A stretch of 64,000 nucleotides of DNA from Eutypa lata (lineage: Eukaryota > Ascomycota > Sordariomycetes > Xylariales > Diatrypaceae): assembly GCA_022661535.1 (NCBI GenBank), contig JAKULF010000013.1:1-64000 (forward strand), written 5' to 3'. Positions 27,477 to 38,995 of this stretch are shown here, one piece after another. The position numbers and the translations under genes were made by a program. The notes under the pieces were generated by a model. That model did not search any database. It was not told the DNA's origin and was given only the letters and a program-made list of their open reading frames with translations. Position 1 is the first letter of the stretch, and every line of letters begins with the position of its first letter.

Positions 27477-29141
27477 CTATTCAAAAATGACCCGCCACAT
27501 CTGATACCACTTCTCTCTCGGTTTCGGCGGAGCGCCGTGTGTGATATGAACATCCAACCCGGTATGCAGGTCAATTTCCAGCGGCCGGAACGCCCACTTG
27601 TCACTGCGCCCCACCGTGAAGCGGTGCCCGAAGTACAATACAGCGAAGATGGCGATCCCCACATAGGAGGTTAGGAAGGTCGAGGTGCCCCACTGGCCCT
27701 TGAGGAAGACTTTGAATCCGCTAAGGAGCAACAGGAGAATGAAGAAGGAGCCACTTATCCAGGCCGAGTACGGCTGGAAGCGGGAACGCATGGGTATGTC
27801 CGTGATGCCCTGCGCGTCCATCGCCTTGCGGAAGCGGATATAGATGAAGCAGCAACAAGCAAAGCTCTGGAAGGCGCCTGTGTTGATCAAATTGACGAAC
27901 CAGTTAAACACTGTCTCACCGGTGCTCGCGACGTTCAGGTACGCCAGTAAACTTACGGAAGCACTTACTGCTGTGGCGTAGTACGGGATGCCACCCTTCG
28001 TGCAGCGCGCGAAAATGGCCGGAGCGTTTCCGGATACGGCCAGGGAGTAGAGGGCACGGCTGGCTAGGTAGAGATAGGAGTTGCCAGCCGACCAGGCAGA
28101 GAGCAGAATGATGGCATTGACGACGGAGTCAAGACTCTTGATCTTGGCATCGCGGATGCCTGCCGCCCAGGGTGAAGCTGCTGCTCCGGATCCCAAAGAT
28201 AGGAGGTTGGGGTGGTCGCTCGGCACGAGGATGCCGACACCCAGAGCTCCAAGGATGTAAAATATTATGAGACGATAAAAATAGCGTTTCGTCGCAGTGG
28301 GAATGTTTCGTCTCGGTGATTCCATCTCGCCTCCTGTCACTACAAGAAGCTCTGGAGCAAACGCGAAGGCGAACACGGAAAACGTCAGAACTGAGATGAA
28401 GGCACAGAGGCGGCCGTTCGCACCCCCCAATATGTATTCGTTGACGGGACCAGGATCACTCCAGTATTTGAAATAGAGAGGTTCATGAGTGGGGCCGCCT
28501 CCCAAAAAGAGAACGACGGCCATGATGAGGAGGCCGATGATGCCAATAACCTTGGTCGAGGCAAACCAGAACTCGACCTCGCCGTAAAACCGTACGGGGA
28601 AGCAATTGCAGGCTACGATGACGACCATGATGACTGTAATCCACACCGCGTCGGGTACCGAGTTTTCCCAGTAGTTTACTACGAGCGTCGTGGCGGTTAT
28701 CTCGGCGGGTACAGTGATAGCGAAGATATACCAGTATACCCAGCCGAGCGTAAAGCCTAGACTATGTGAGATGAAGCGTTGAGCGTAGTATGCCACAGAG
28801 CAGCCAGGGATAGGTAAGTATGCGCTCATCTCTCCGGTGGCAGTGGCAACTCCGTACAGCATGATGGTAATGAGGCTGTAACTAAGAAGGAGGAATAACG
28901 GGCCTCCCATACTGAGGCCCTGGCCGGCGCCGATAAACAGTCCCGTGCCAATAGTGCCCCCGAGAGCTATCATCTGGGCATGGCGGGACTTCAGTCCTCG
29001 TTTAGTCGTTTCTCCGCCGCCTGTGGGAGAGGTTCCGACCTCTCCGTTAAGAACCGACTCGGCAATATTGGATTCGGCATCGCGTTCGTTCTCGGACTTC
29101 ATGTTAACCTTTTCGGTTGATATTCGGTCGGGGATCGACAT
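27477..29141 (-). CDS. Amino-acid permease (APC superfamily, YAT family)
   Basis: This intronless 554-residue gene is the usual length for fungal YAT permeases. A hydrophilic N-tail of about 50 residues precedes KSRHAQMIALGGTIGTGLFI (about 51-70), the conserved start of TM1. About twelve hydrophobic segments follow, with family landmarks such as GEMSAYLPIPG, the ELLVVTGGEMESPRRNIPTA loop and the SRALYSLA segment after TM8. The C-tail ends EKWYQMWRVIFE. It should import amino acids at the plasma membrane by proton symport; the sequence does not define specificity. The start at 29,141 is the first ATG in frame with the domain. The frame is intact, unlike the dehydrogenase gene next to it. Confidence 0.95.
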   Translation of the reverse strand: MSIPDRISTEKVNMKSENERDAESNIAESVLNGEVGTSPTGGGETTKRGLKSRHAQMIALGGTIGTGLFIGAGQGLSMGGPLFLLLSYSLITIMLYGVATATGEMSAYLPIPGCSVAYYAQRFISHSLGFTLGWVYWYIFAITVPAEITATTLVVNYWENSVPDAVWITVIMVVIVACNCFPVRFYGEVEFWFASTKVIGIIGLLIMAVVLFLGGGPTHEPLYFKYWSDPGPVNEYILGGANGRLCAFISVLTFSVFAFAFAPELLVVTGGEMESPRRNIPTATKRYFYRLIIFYILGALGVGILVPSDHPNLLSLGSGAAASPWAAGIRDAKIKSLDSVVNAIILLSAWSAGNSYLYLASRALYSLAVSGNAPAIFARCTKGGIPYYATAVSASVSLLAYLNVASTGETVFNWFVNLINTGAFQSFACCCFIYIRFRKAMDAQGITDIPMRSRFQPYSAWISGSFFILLLLLSGFKVFLKGQWGTSTFLTSYVGIAIFAVLYFGHRFTVGRSDKWAFRPLEIDLHTGLDVHITHGAPPKPREKWYQMWRVIFE

Positions 29142-30246
29142 AATGGTATATCAAAAGAAAAGGGGAAGTAAAAGACAGCAACCGAAAATGTTATGGAAGC
29201 ATACCTAGCACAAGAGTCTAATGGGAGAGAAAGTTTGTATGCTAGTTTGAGTCGATACTAGAGATAGGTAGGAACTTGGTACCTCATCTTATAACTTCTG
29301 GATCATCGATATTGAAGTTACTGAAATGATTTATAGTATCTAACTACGTAGCCGTCGTGGAGACTTTCCTTATTGAGCGATTGATCCTAGTTGGAGATAG
29401 GACTGATAGGAATAGGAGGCGAGGAACAAGGACACAGATGCGATGCCTAGCGACTCTAGATAACAAAAGGCTACGATAGGGCTGACTTGGTATCTTGGCC
29501 CCTGGCAAGATATGCGTAACTATAGACCAGCGTTTGACGAGTGAACTACCTGCAGGCCAAGGTTCGCAAAAACCTGGGGCAATTCCGGGGAACGACAGGG
29601 GGTTAAGTTGCATCTGCGGAGATGTCGTCACTCTATTGGGATAAGGAATGCATGACCTTGGCAATTTTTAGTATCAGCCGGTCGGAAAGGAGGAAGTGCT
29701 CAATGGAACTGTGGATGAAGTCTGTAGAACAGTACATAGGACTTATTGTAACATAATAATATATCCCTCCCCTTTTTATTAGAATCACCGAGATACCTTT
29801 TAGACGAAGTTGCTAATAACTTGCCTAATTCCGGTAGCGCCTTTTGTTTTCCCCTCTTAGATACGAGGTAGCGGCATGTTAGATGATAGCTGGCCGGGGT
29901 AGACAAGTTAGGGAAGTTTCCGCAGATACGATTAGCGTAGTTTATAGTCATTTTTATTAGACACTCACGGAGATAAGCGAAATAGGGAAGACATTAATGA
30001 TCAAGACTTGGGAAGTAAATGCTATACTCATAATGGTTGCATCAGGGACGCTAGGACGGGCTGTGATAGTGCTTCGTAAAATAGAGGCACCCTGTGCTTC
30101 TTGAGTGCTGTTTGGCAATATAAACAACAGTACTAACTACTTATTAACAAGGGGGCTTTCTTGCTTTCATCCAGCTGTTCCTTCAGTTAACCTATATCGT
30201 ATTGCCATGTTTTATACTATGTAATCCTGAGTTGATTGTCCTATCC
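29142..30246. other. Permease promoter and gene-free interval
   Basis: The part next to 29,141 is the permease 5' region. Reverse-strand frames at 29,344-29,664 and 29,700-29,951 have no family signature or plausible start context. Nothing else was seen. Confidence 0.55.
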
Positions 30247-31427
30247 TCAACTCTGTGTAGGCATGTTCATGCTTTTGCCCTGAATATCTAAGTCCTCTTC
30301 TGTCCTCCACAAACTCGTAACTGTTTTGGTCTGTGTGTAGAAGTTTATGCCCGGTTTGCCGTAGAAAGTACTTAAGCCCCCGCCGGCAACGCTCTTCTTG
30401 TTACCGGTAAAACTGAACATGGGAAGCGGTACAGGAATCGGTACATTAACCCCAACCTGGCTGGCCTCGATGTTCTTCTGGAACCATGCCGCCTTGCTAC
30501 CAGAGTTGGTAAATATAGCGACACCGTTGCCATTGGCCGAACCGCGAGTGTAGATATATTCTCCCACGGCATTGCCCCCAACGAAACTAATAGCTTTGAT
30601 AGACGGCTCGTCAAGAATGAAGTTTACCGCACGGTGCATCCCGTGAATTATATTTATGACACCATCCGGAAAGCCTGCCTCCTTACCGAGTTCGGCCAGT
30701 ATCATGGCAGCTCCAGGGTCGCGTTCCGAGGGCTTAAGCACAAGAGTGTTACCAGTGATAGTCGCGATCGGAATGGATCAGAGGGGAACCATGGCAGGGA
30801 AGTCTGTATAGGTAGGAGACTAATTGTCAGTTGCATGTCTAAGTCCACCGGTAGGGACCAATAGGGGAGAGGAAAGGAAAGAAATCTTGAGATTAGACCA
30901 TTCGAACTCTACTTACTAAAGGGGCAAATGGCAGCAACCACACCGAGGGGCTCTATATAGCTCCGTGTCTCCATGTCCTTGGCCACTTTTAGAACTTCGC
31001 CTGTAATCTGCGTCGTGATGCCACATGCCGTCTCGGCGACTTGCAAGCCACGGAGCACATCTCCACGAGCATCAGCGAAGGTCTTGCCCTGTTCAAGGGT
31101 GATAAACGCCGCGAGACGATCCCAGTTCTCACGGATAAGTCCCACGAAATTGAACATTATCTGCTGTCGCCGAAGGATGCTAGTGTTCTTCCAGGCCGGG
31201 AATGCATCCTAGACTGCCTTCACCGCGTCCTTCAGCTCCTCATCGGTGGATTCAGGTACCCGGATCACGAGGTTATTCGTGGCTGGGTCGTGAACATCAA
31301 TCCACTTGTTCGCAGATGAGGTAGTGAGTTTGTTCCCAATGAAGTTATGTGTGGGCTTCGGGTTGGCGATCTTCTCATGTGTCGTTGGCCACGGTCGTGT
31401 CACGGTCGTGTATGCTGCACGCAGCAT
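30247..31427 (-). pseudogene. Broken methylmalonate-semialdehyde dehydrogenase (ALDH6)
   Basis: The reverse strand shows an ALDH6-type protein beginning with a mitochondrial-type presequence at 31,427 and continuing into KIANPKPTHNFIGNK. The first in-frame stop is TAG at 31,209-31,211, where the family has Gln (AVKA-Q-DAFPAW), a CAG-to-TAG change. A normal intron follows at 30,804-30,916 and splices CPF to NFPAM. A second stop, TGA at 30,778-30,780, replaces the Trp of PLW. Near 30,524-30,533 the text jumps from GSANG directly to NGVAIFTNSG. From family knowledge this omits roughly 170 residues, including the catalytic Cys. The C-terminus (GINFYTQTKTVT) is intact. A working enzyme would convert malonate- or methylmalonate-semialdehyde to acyl-CoA in valine and thymine breakdown. 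This copy cannot be active. Confidence 0.93.
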
Positions 31428-32148
31428 GACGTCCGCGTGTGTAGGTACGCGTCGAGTAACCCGTGATGCGTATATGATGAAAGTACCAATCCGGAACGCG
31501 AGTATAGATGTTCTGGCATGTTCACTAAAGAAAACGTTCTACACTTGGGATGGCTTCTTTTAATTATCATTTCCTCCCAACATCGACAGACGCGATCGAG
31601 ACGAGGCAAGTGGAACCCTCTTACAGTTTCAACTGTCACAAACTTTGTCACTGACAACAAAAACTACTTAAGGTACATAGCAGGACAGCATCTTCATCCC
31701 GCCAATCTAACTACGAGGAGTGTTCGATATCCACCAGCCATGTCCGTTGCTACGCTTGCCATTTGCCGAGGCCGGCCCCACCCCCTCATCTAATCCAGCG
31801 TTCCAAGGTAGGAAGGTTATCACGACTAGATGATACATACGCCATAGTTCATCGTCAAATGGATCAATATACCTGCTCCCATGTTATAATCAGCTATGAG
31901 CTAGATTATAGGGAGTGAATCCAATAGTCGCTCACATTGGGGTTAACACTCCAGACAGATCCCCACCCGGGGAAGAGTACAAATCTGCCTGGCTACTTGC
32001 TAACATCCTCCATCCTATAGCCTCCTTACTCGTGTGCATCTAGTAGTACTTCCGAACTCTGCCAAAGCTTGATTCTCTTCTTCGCTCGGTTTTCCTCGGC
32101 TGATCTTCCATTACCTATTCTGTTCGCGGCCGAGTAGCTATATGCACC
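31428..32148. other. Divergent 5' region
   Basis: This lies between the starts of the broken dehydrogenase (leftward) and the hydroxyacid dehydrogenase (rightward). Open frames on both strands (31,400-31,660 -, 31,518-31,793 +) are not protein-like. The last 100 bp are rich in C and T, as in many fungal leaders. Confidence 0.55.
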
Positions 32149-33595
32149 ATGGCTAACCGCGGAGTGACGTGGGACCCATTGGTAAACACCATAGAGGATC
32201 TGAAGGAGCAGGGAAGCCGCAAAATGCCCAAGATGTATAGAGGTACGTATAGTTCGTTTTCAAGGCGCGGTCGTAAACAATTTGCCTTCTAACTCACGAT
32301 AAAATAGATTACTTCAATGAGGGTGCTATGGATCTAGTGACACTCAAGGATAACGAGGAGGCCTTCAACCGGTACAAGATCCGGCCTCGTATCCTAGTCA
32401 ATGTAGACAACATTGACATCTCAGGGGAAATATTTGGTTCTAGGACAGCCCTGCCATTAGGCTTTAGCCCAGCGGCTATGCATCGACTAGCGCATCCCGA
32501 TGGGGAGCTGGCGACTTCTCGTGCTGCCGCAAAGTTCGGCCTCTGCATGGGCTTGTCTTCCTACGCAACCGAGTCCATGGAGAATGTGGCCGCCCAAGGG
32601 CTGGGAAATCCTTACGTCATGCAGCTCTGTGTGCTGCGGGACCGGCAAACAACGCTCCAAATAGTGCAGCGAGCTGAAGGTGAGAGGACGACACCACTCA
32701 TCCGAAGTGGTAGGTAATCGGTATGATGATCTTCGGACGCTAACCTGAGTCAATAATTTCTTTACGCGTACAGCGGCCGGATACAAGGCAATCTTCCTTT
32801 CGGTCGACACACCCCTTCTCGGACGACGGCTCAACGAGTATCGCAACAACTTCACCCTGCCGGAGGACATGGAATGGCCCAACCTGCTCTCAGACGGGAA
32901 GAGTGAACTGAGCGGGAGTGAGAACAACGCAGAAACCCCTGGGAAGCACGACTTTGATCCATCTCTTGACTGGGATACGGCGATCTCCTGGCTACGTGCT
33001 CACACGAAATTGCAGCTTTGGATAAAGGGTGTCTACACCGCGGATGACGTCGTCCTAGCGATCCGCCACGGGCTGGATGGCATCGTAGTCTCCAACCACG
33101 GTGGTCGGCAGCTGGATGGCGTGCCCGCAACTCTGGATGCGCTGCGAGAGTGCGCCGTCGCGGCTGCGGGCAAGATCCCCATCGCCGTTGATGGGGGTAT
33201 CCGCCGGGGAACCGATATTTTCAAGGCGCTGGCGATGGGGGCCTGCCACTGCTTCGTAGGAAGGATACCCATATGGGGACTTGCGGTATGTTTTAATCAA
33301 ATCAAACCCTACTTTAAAACGCATGTGATAAGGTACTAATGATTCCCGTGGCACAGTACAACGGACAGGAGGGTATTGAATTGGCAGTTAAGATTCTCAT
33401 GGTGGAGTTAAAAATTGCCATGGCTCTAGCAGGGTGAACCCCCCCCTTTTCCATTTTGCTTCTTCATAGCTGGCTTATTTCGTGTAATCGTCCAACCTTT
33501 ACTGACCTTGCAACTATAGGTGTCGGACAATCCAGGATATTACCAGGGGCCACCTAGCCTATCTAAACTCAGATGGCATCTTGGCTAAATTGTGA
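32149..33595 (+). CDS. FMN-dependent alpha-hydroxyacid dehydrogenase/oxidase
   Basis: Five exons (32,149-32,242; 32,308-32,679; 32,774-33,285; 33,357-33,433; 33,520-33,595) give an intact 376-residue protein; all four introns (65, 94, 71, 86 bp) have GT/AG ends and keep frame. It has the TIM-barrel landmarks: PLGFSPAAMHRLAHPDGE, the FMN-contacting KGV Lys, SNHGGRQLDG with catalytic His264 and substrate-binding Arg267, and VDGGIRRGTD (295 on) for the FMN phosphate. The tail NSDGILAKL is close to a peroxisomal targeting signal (xKL). There is no cytochrome b5 domain, so it resembles glycolate or lactate oxidase rather than mitochondrial cytochrome b2. It should oxidise a 2-hydroxyacid to a 2-oxoacid; the substrate cannot be read from sequence. 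Confidence 0.95.
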
Positions 33596-34832
33596 ACAAG
33601 AGTCCGGATGCAGCATTCATGAATGTAGATAGAGAAGGAACTATTCTCTGTCCAAATGACATAGAGTTTTCTCCGATCTAGCTGCTTATAAGATCTGCAT
33701 CCCTCTCCTCGACATTTTATACCTACCTTACTTTTATGTACTGCTTTTACCCCTTTTATTTGCTCTACTTTAGCCCGCATAACTTCTTATCATGATTCTA
33801 TAATACACGGAAATTGCGTCCACAGATACTGATATGCAATCCCATATAATATTACCTAGCTCATCAAGTCATGACTCGACTAAAGTTAGAAAATGTCTTC
33901 CATCGAAAATAGAAAAACCTAGCTTATGAGTGAATAGTAACCAGTGTCCGCCACCATGGAGCTGTCGAAGTGTAAGGTTATATTATGCGGCAATAGAACA
34001 TGGAACCTGAATTTACAATAAAATAGCCATAGTGTGCCTTGTGACTATCACGAATAGATTCGGAAGAACTTCTGCCAACAGGAATATGATGTCCACATAC
34101 ATGGTCGTACTATTTCCTGTATCAGCTGCAAGTATCGCCTTCAGGACCAATACATAAACCAACTTGACTACCCATTCCTACCATAAAGGTCTTCTCAAAA
34201 TTCGGCCCCGGATTAGTTGCGCTTGCATACCTGAAGCAAAACGTTTCCATTACCGTTTGGCAGACCCCACCCCCTGGATTCGGCCAATCTGGTCAGACGA
34301 AGCAAGTTTATAATACAAGACGTCCCGGCCGATCACAGCTGCAGTCGATAACTAATCGCTACCTTGTGTGTACAATGGTTTGATGGTCTTTTTCTCGGAT
34401 ATGTTTAGGTAGTAAAATCTTTAAGTACTTAGATAGGCCTCGTACTTACACTCCACACCTTGACCCACTCAGCACCGCGGAGACCTGCCGTTCTTCAAAG
34501 ATGTCGCCTCCAACACCATCATCACCTTGGGAGCCCTGTGGGGCCATTCGTAACATCGGAGCGAACGCGGACGATGTGGTAAATATGTAGGTTACCTATC
34601 TAGGAGGCACGAGGTGTTAATATCTTGCCGTCGTCAGTTAGCTATTTCAAAGCACCATACCAGGACCTAGGCACTAGTTGTGGCAGTTCTACCTCGTGTA
34701 CATCGAGAATTATTACCACTCTAGTCTATTGATTTAGAGTTATTAGATTATCGCTATCACCACGGCTACAGCCTTCTATCCAATTTCATTTTCATTACCT
34801 CAGCTATAATCCCGCCACCGCAACCCCTCAAA
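33596..34832. other. Gene-free interval and 5' region of the aldolase gene
   Basis: No complete gene was seen. A short frame starts at an ATG at 34,500 (MSPPTPSSPWEP, 29 codons) and ends before 34,600. It lies about 250 bp upstream of the next gene, so it could be an upstream ORF or chance. The rest is unremarkable. Confidence 0.55.
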
Positions 34833-35729
34833 ATGGCGCCTCAAGAGCTCAAGGGCATCATGGTCGCCCTCATCACCCCCTTCGCGGCCGACGGATCAAT
34901 CGACCTAGCCGGTCTAGACGCGCACATCCAGCGTCTGATCACAGCAGGTGTTCACGGCCTCGTGCCCGGCGGCAGCACCGGCGAGTTCGTGACCCTATCT
35001 AACCAGGAGCGCAAGACGTTGGTAGAGCAGTGCATCAAATCAGCAGCCGGGCGCGTGCCCGTCATCGCTGGTGTCGGCGGTCTATCCACGGCCGAGGCCA
35101 TCGATCTATCGCAGCACGCCACAAAGGCGGGCGCCGCGGCCCTGATGGTCGTGCCCCCATTCTACGACGCGCTGAACCTCGCGCAGCTGCGCGCGTTCAT
35201 GGCGGAGATCAGCCAGGCCAGCAGTGGCCTGCCGATCATGTACTACAACATCCCGTCGGCTAGCGGCGTCACGCTGGAGCCGGAGGAGATCGCGGGCTTG
35301 TCCGAGGTGGGCGTCAAGTATCTGAAGGACACGTCGGGCAACGCGCCGGCGCTGACAGAGCTGCTCTTCGGCTTACACGACCGCATCACCGCTTTCAACG
35401 GCTGGGACACGTTGACCTTCTACGGCCTGGCGGCTGGCGCTAAGGGTTCGGTGTGGGGCGCCACGAACATCATCCCCGAGCTATCTATGGAGCTCTGGGA
35501 GGCGCTCGCTGTCCGCGGCGATCTCTCTAGGGCTCGCGAGCTCTGGAGTAAGATCTGGCCTGTTTGCAAGTTCCTCGAGTCCCACAATTACGCAGCGGCT
35601 ATTAAAACGGGCATGGAGCTGCGGGGATGGAAAACGGGCGGCGTGAGGAAGCCGTTCGCGCTGCTGGAGGGAGATCTGAGGCTGCAGCTAGCTTCGGTGT
35701 TGAATGCTGCTGATGTAAAGACTGTATGA
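34833..35729 (+). CDS. DapA/NanA-family class I aldolase (DHDPS-like)
   Basis: This is an intronless 298-residue protein, the family's usual length. It shows GGSTGEF (46-52) for the substrate carboxylate, YYNIP with the family's active-site Tyr138, and YLKDTSGN with Schiff-base Lys165. All catalytic residues are present. The fold is a TIM barrel, and members cleave or form pyruvate adducts: dihydrodipicolinate synthase, N-acetylneuraminate lyase, 2-keto-3-deoxy-acid aldolases. Fungi make lysine through aminoadipate, so a biosynthetic DapA role is unlikely. A catabolic aldolase such as the 3-deoxy-hexulosonate type of D-galacturonate catabolism is more plausible. It is clearly richer in G+C than its flanks and lacks introns, which would fit a transferred gene but does not prove it. 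Confidence 0.93.
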   Translation: MAPQELKGIMVALITPFAADGSIDLAGLDAHIQRLITAGVHGLVPGGSTGEFVTLSNQERKTLVEQCIKSAAGRVPVIAGVGGLSTAEAIDLSQHATKAGAAALMVVPPFYDALNLAQLRAFMAEISQASSGLPIMYYNIPSASGVTLEPEEIAGLSEVGVKYLKDTSGNAPALTELLFGLHDRITAFNGWDTLTFYGLAAGAKGSVWGATNIIPELSMELWEALAVRGDLSRARELWSKIWPVCKFLESHNYAAAIKTGMELRGWKTGGVRKPFALLEGDLRLQLASVLNAADVKTV

Positions 35730-36033
35730 TAAACGAGCTCTTGAGAGTAGAACTGACAAACAGAAAAATAAAACAAATATGATGCGTTGAACTATTTCAA
35801 ATCCAGCTAGATGGATGTTAGAATTCGTAATAATGTTTCTCAAAAAAAGGAACACCGAATTCTGCGTGAAGATAGGGGTACTGTATATGACCGAACGGAC
35901 CCTTTTACGGGTTAAATTAAGGAACACCTGAAATACAATTGTGCTTCTGTTGCAAGTAAAAAGGCACCATGGATAGTTCAGCTACAGTGGTTTCGGGTTT
36001 ATGACAGCCTCCCCTAGTATTCTTGTCTCTTCT
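35730..36033. other. Short convergent intergenic region
   Basis: The 3' ends of the aldolase and the Zn2Cys6 gene face each other here. The sequence is AT-rich in the first 150 bp and no gene is visible. Confidence 0.6.
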
Positions 36034-38382
36034 TCAAGTTACATCCATGTCTCCTATAAGCACGTCAGGCCAGCTTATCGTCCACTCTCCCGTAGCCTGT
36101 CGTCTTTGGCGTATCACTGAGACAATCAAGCTAGCCGGCTTAGGTGTGAAGCAGGTGCCTCCGCGTCCCTCTACCACTTTGAGATAATCGAGCGATCTTT
36201 CTTGGAGGTCGGGCGTCGCCGCCTCACACGCAGCGATGAAGGCCGGCCATGTAAGGCTAGTAGAAAAGTCTGGATCGTTGATGGTCTGGTCCGTGCAACG
36301 TTCGAGACTATCCAGCGTCTTACGGACTTGATCCTGCACAATCATAGCACTCATGTTGTACACTCGCCGATAAAAGTAGATTATAAGAGCTGAGTGGATA
36401 GCCTGGGCCATATATCGGGCCTTTGGGTGGTCGATGAGCTCACCACGATCTGAGCTGGACGCCAAGTGCTGAGGAGGTTCGGGGCCTGCTCGGGATGGAG
36501 GCAGGGACCAAGACCATATGCTGCCCTCTAGTGTCTTTACGTGTTCTGCCAGGGCGGCCGAGACTCTCCTATCTGTCCGGGCGATCGATTCGAGGCGTGT
36601 CTTCTCGTTAGAAAGCGAGATTGTTTGGGAAAGGAGTGTCATGAGTGTCTCAGGGATACCGTATATTACGGGGTAAAGCGTCTGCTGCCAGCGGCCTTGG
36701 ACTTCCAGATGTATGTCATTATAACCGACATCTGTGATCTTCTCCTGGGCCGGGTCGAGGCCGGTATTTAAAGAATCAACCGCGATGTGGAACGGCCGCA
36801 TATGTGATCGTGCTAGTGAGTCGCCCGTATTGTTAATGGCATTGGCGACGATATCTGGGGATACTGATATACTCTCGGCCATTATGCGTAAGTGGGTGTA
36901 CATGTGGTGGAGAATGCGAATCTTGAATGATTTCTGTTTCGGCAGCCCCCGGAGACGAATGAGCCGCTCGGCGTCCATTAAAAAGGCCTTGAAAGCATGT
37001 GTGCCATTATAAAGCTGGTTTATCTACATTAGCAACAGGGGGTAATATGCCACGAGGGCCATAAAGAGAAAAACTAACCGAGGTCATGCCCATGGCAAGG
37101 ATGGCCATCAAAAGCTCTGTATACTTAGCGTGCTTTTCACCAAGCACTTCAAATTGTAGAGCGTTACGCAGATGACTCTTCGCCTTTTCCTGATGCTTGA
37201 TGCCGACATCCCGCCAGTAGCTCGCAAAGTTCTCTTGTTCGTTACACTGATGTAGATGGAAAGCACTATGGGCCAACAAAGTATAGAAGATACATGAGCG
37301 AGTGTGTGATGCTCCATTCCATAACGAAAGCTCAGCGAACGTCTCAAGAGCATAGGGAAGGAATATAAGTTGCCATGGCGATGTTCGTCTTGGATGAAAC
37401 GAGTTAGAGATGCCGTCGATGTACTGTTTGTAGTAGCGGAGTAGAGGCTCTGCAGTACCAGGAAGAGCAGACGAAAAGCCAAGCTCTTGAAGGAGCCCTC
37501 TTGGGGAGGGAGCCGGTGGGATGTTTAGGTGGGGCGTCGAACTATCAGGAGCCCCTGAGCCGTTGACGTGAAGATCTTGTCCCATGGTGTTCGAGCCGAA
37601 GTTAGGGCTCAACAAAGGTACGGTATCTTCGATGGGTCCATCGGAGAAGAATTGATTGGTTACAGAAGTACCCTGTAATAGGAACCGGTCCGAGCTACCG
37701 TGATCGTGTGTGTTGAATGCTATAGACGGGTCCAGGGCTTCCGCAAATAAATCAGAAGTTTCATCGCACAGCCGGTCAGTCCAGTCTTGTTGCCGGTCTT
37801 CCTCAGCTAGTTCATCAGGGACAAAGTTGACGTTAATAACATCGCTGGATGAGGGAGAACTCGGCGTCGGTTCTGGAGTCGGCGGCTGCGCGTCTAGCGA
37901 CGGCTCAACGACCTGGAAAACACTAAAGGGCCCTTTAGCCAGGCTTGTCATAGTCCTGTCGGTTCCCTCGATCTTCTCGCACGCATTGTCAATATCCGCC
38001 AAGATCCGTAGTGGTGAGCAGCCGCCAAGGCTATCCGATAACTCGTCACTCATCAAGCGGCGATCAAGTTCTGAGCAGTTAGCCTGCAAACATGTATCCA
38101 CCCACCAGGACAGGAAGTGGAGGGTTTCGGCGCAGACATACCGGAGAAGAGTGGATATCGATACTCGGGGTTTCGATGGCTCTGCTGCTGTTCCTGGCGC
38201 AGAGATGGCGGCACCTCGTCCGTAATCCAAAATAGGCGAGAACCATATCCACCACAGTCAAGACCAAGCCGCTGACAAGTCCCGCAGACTGGTTGGGCCT
38301 CGTCACATTTGGCGTGTCTGCTACGACACGTGCGACAGCCGGTAAAGGTTCGGGTATACTGAACTTTAGTGGAGGGAGTCAT
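36034..38382 (-). CDS. Zn(II)2Cys6 transcription factor, ArcA-like
   Basis: Three exons on the reverse strand (38,382-38,142; 38,070-37,079; 37,023-36,034) with introns of 71 and 55 bp give 740 residues. The binuclear cluster CRTCRSRHAKCDEAQPVC plus GTCQRLGLDC has spacing Cx2Cx6Cx6Cx2Cx6C (Cys16 to Cys43), followed by GGYGSRLFWI as in ArcA-like regulators. The C-terminal half is a Fungal_trans_2-type helical domain (LLRYYKQYIDGISNSFHPR). I chose the start at 38,382 (context GCCATGA) because it places the zinc cluster near the N-terminus; another ATG lies at 38,451. Exon 2 begins at an acceptor only 7 bp past the GCTAAC branch site. It is a nuclear DNA-binding regulator. Its targets are not known, but it is divergent from the SDR gene and sits among catabolic enzymes. 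Confidence 0.92.
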
Positions 38383-38995
38383 GGCGTGAGAGATTCCGAA
38401 AGAAGAGACTGCTCTCTCGTACACTCTCTGCCTCTTTCTCCCTCCTCTCATACATCCTCATACATACATAGAATGGGAGTGACGCAAGAACATGGTAAGT
38501 GGGCGGAGGGGCTAGAGACTGACCCAGTAAGTAGTTAGGGGGTAAGTCTGTAAGTCCGCACTGCCCAGCTTTTAAATCAGGAAAGTCTCCGCGCATTGCT
38601 AGGGGTTAGGGACATTTTAACACTATGAGAGGCCCACTAAACAAGCTACCATGGAGCTAATGCTGTTTAGGACTTTGAGGTGTGAAAGGTATGGGAACCA
38701 AGAAAGGAGCCAACCTGGTGTTACGAATCTCAAAATAAAAATGAACGTGGAGTTACACGCAGTGAAACTAGTTTGATATGACAGCATTGGCTTTTTACCT
38801 TGGCTTCTCGCATCCTCTCTTCTCTTCTTCCCCGAGGACGTATGCAACCTTCCGTTTTTGTTTCACACTATCTCCCCCTAATTTACCCTCACCATATTTC
38901 CCACCTCGAAACAGCATAACCAAGTATAAATACTAAAAGCTGCGTGAAAGCTATTCAAAAAAACAAAAAAAAACTGTTTGCAAGACAATAATACG
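38383..38995. promoter_or_regulatory. Shared divergent promoter, Zn2Cys6 gene and SDR gene
   Basis: This 613 bp region separates two genes transcribed away from each other, so it must hold both promoters. An A-rich tract (about 38,957-38,973) lies 25-40 bp upstream of the SDR start. Divergence of a Zn2Cys6 regulator and an enzyme often reflects regulation, but no specific binding site is claimed. Confidence 0.5.
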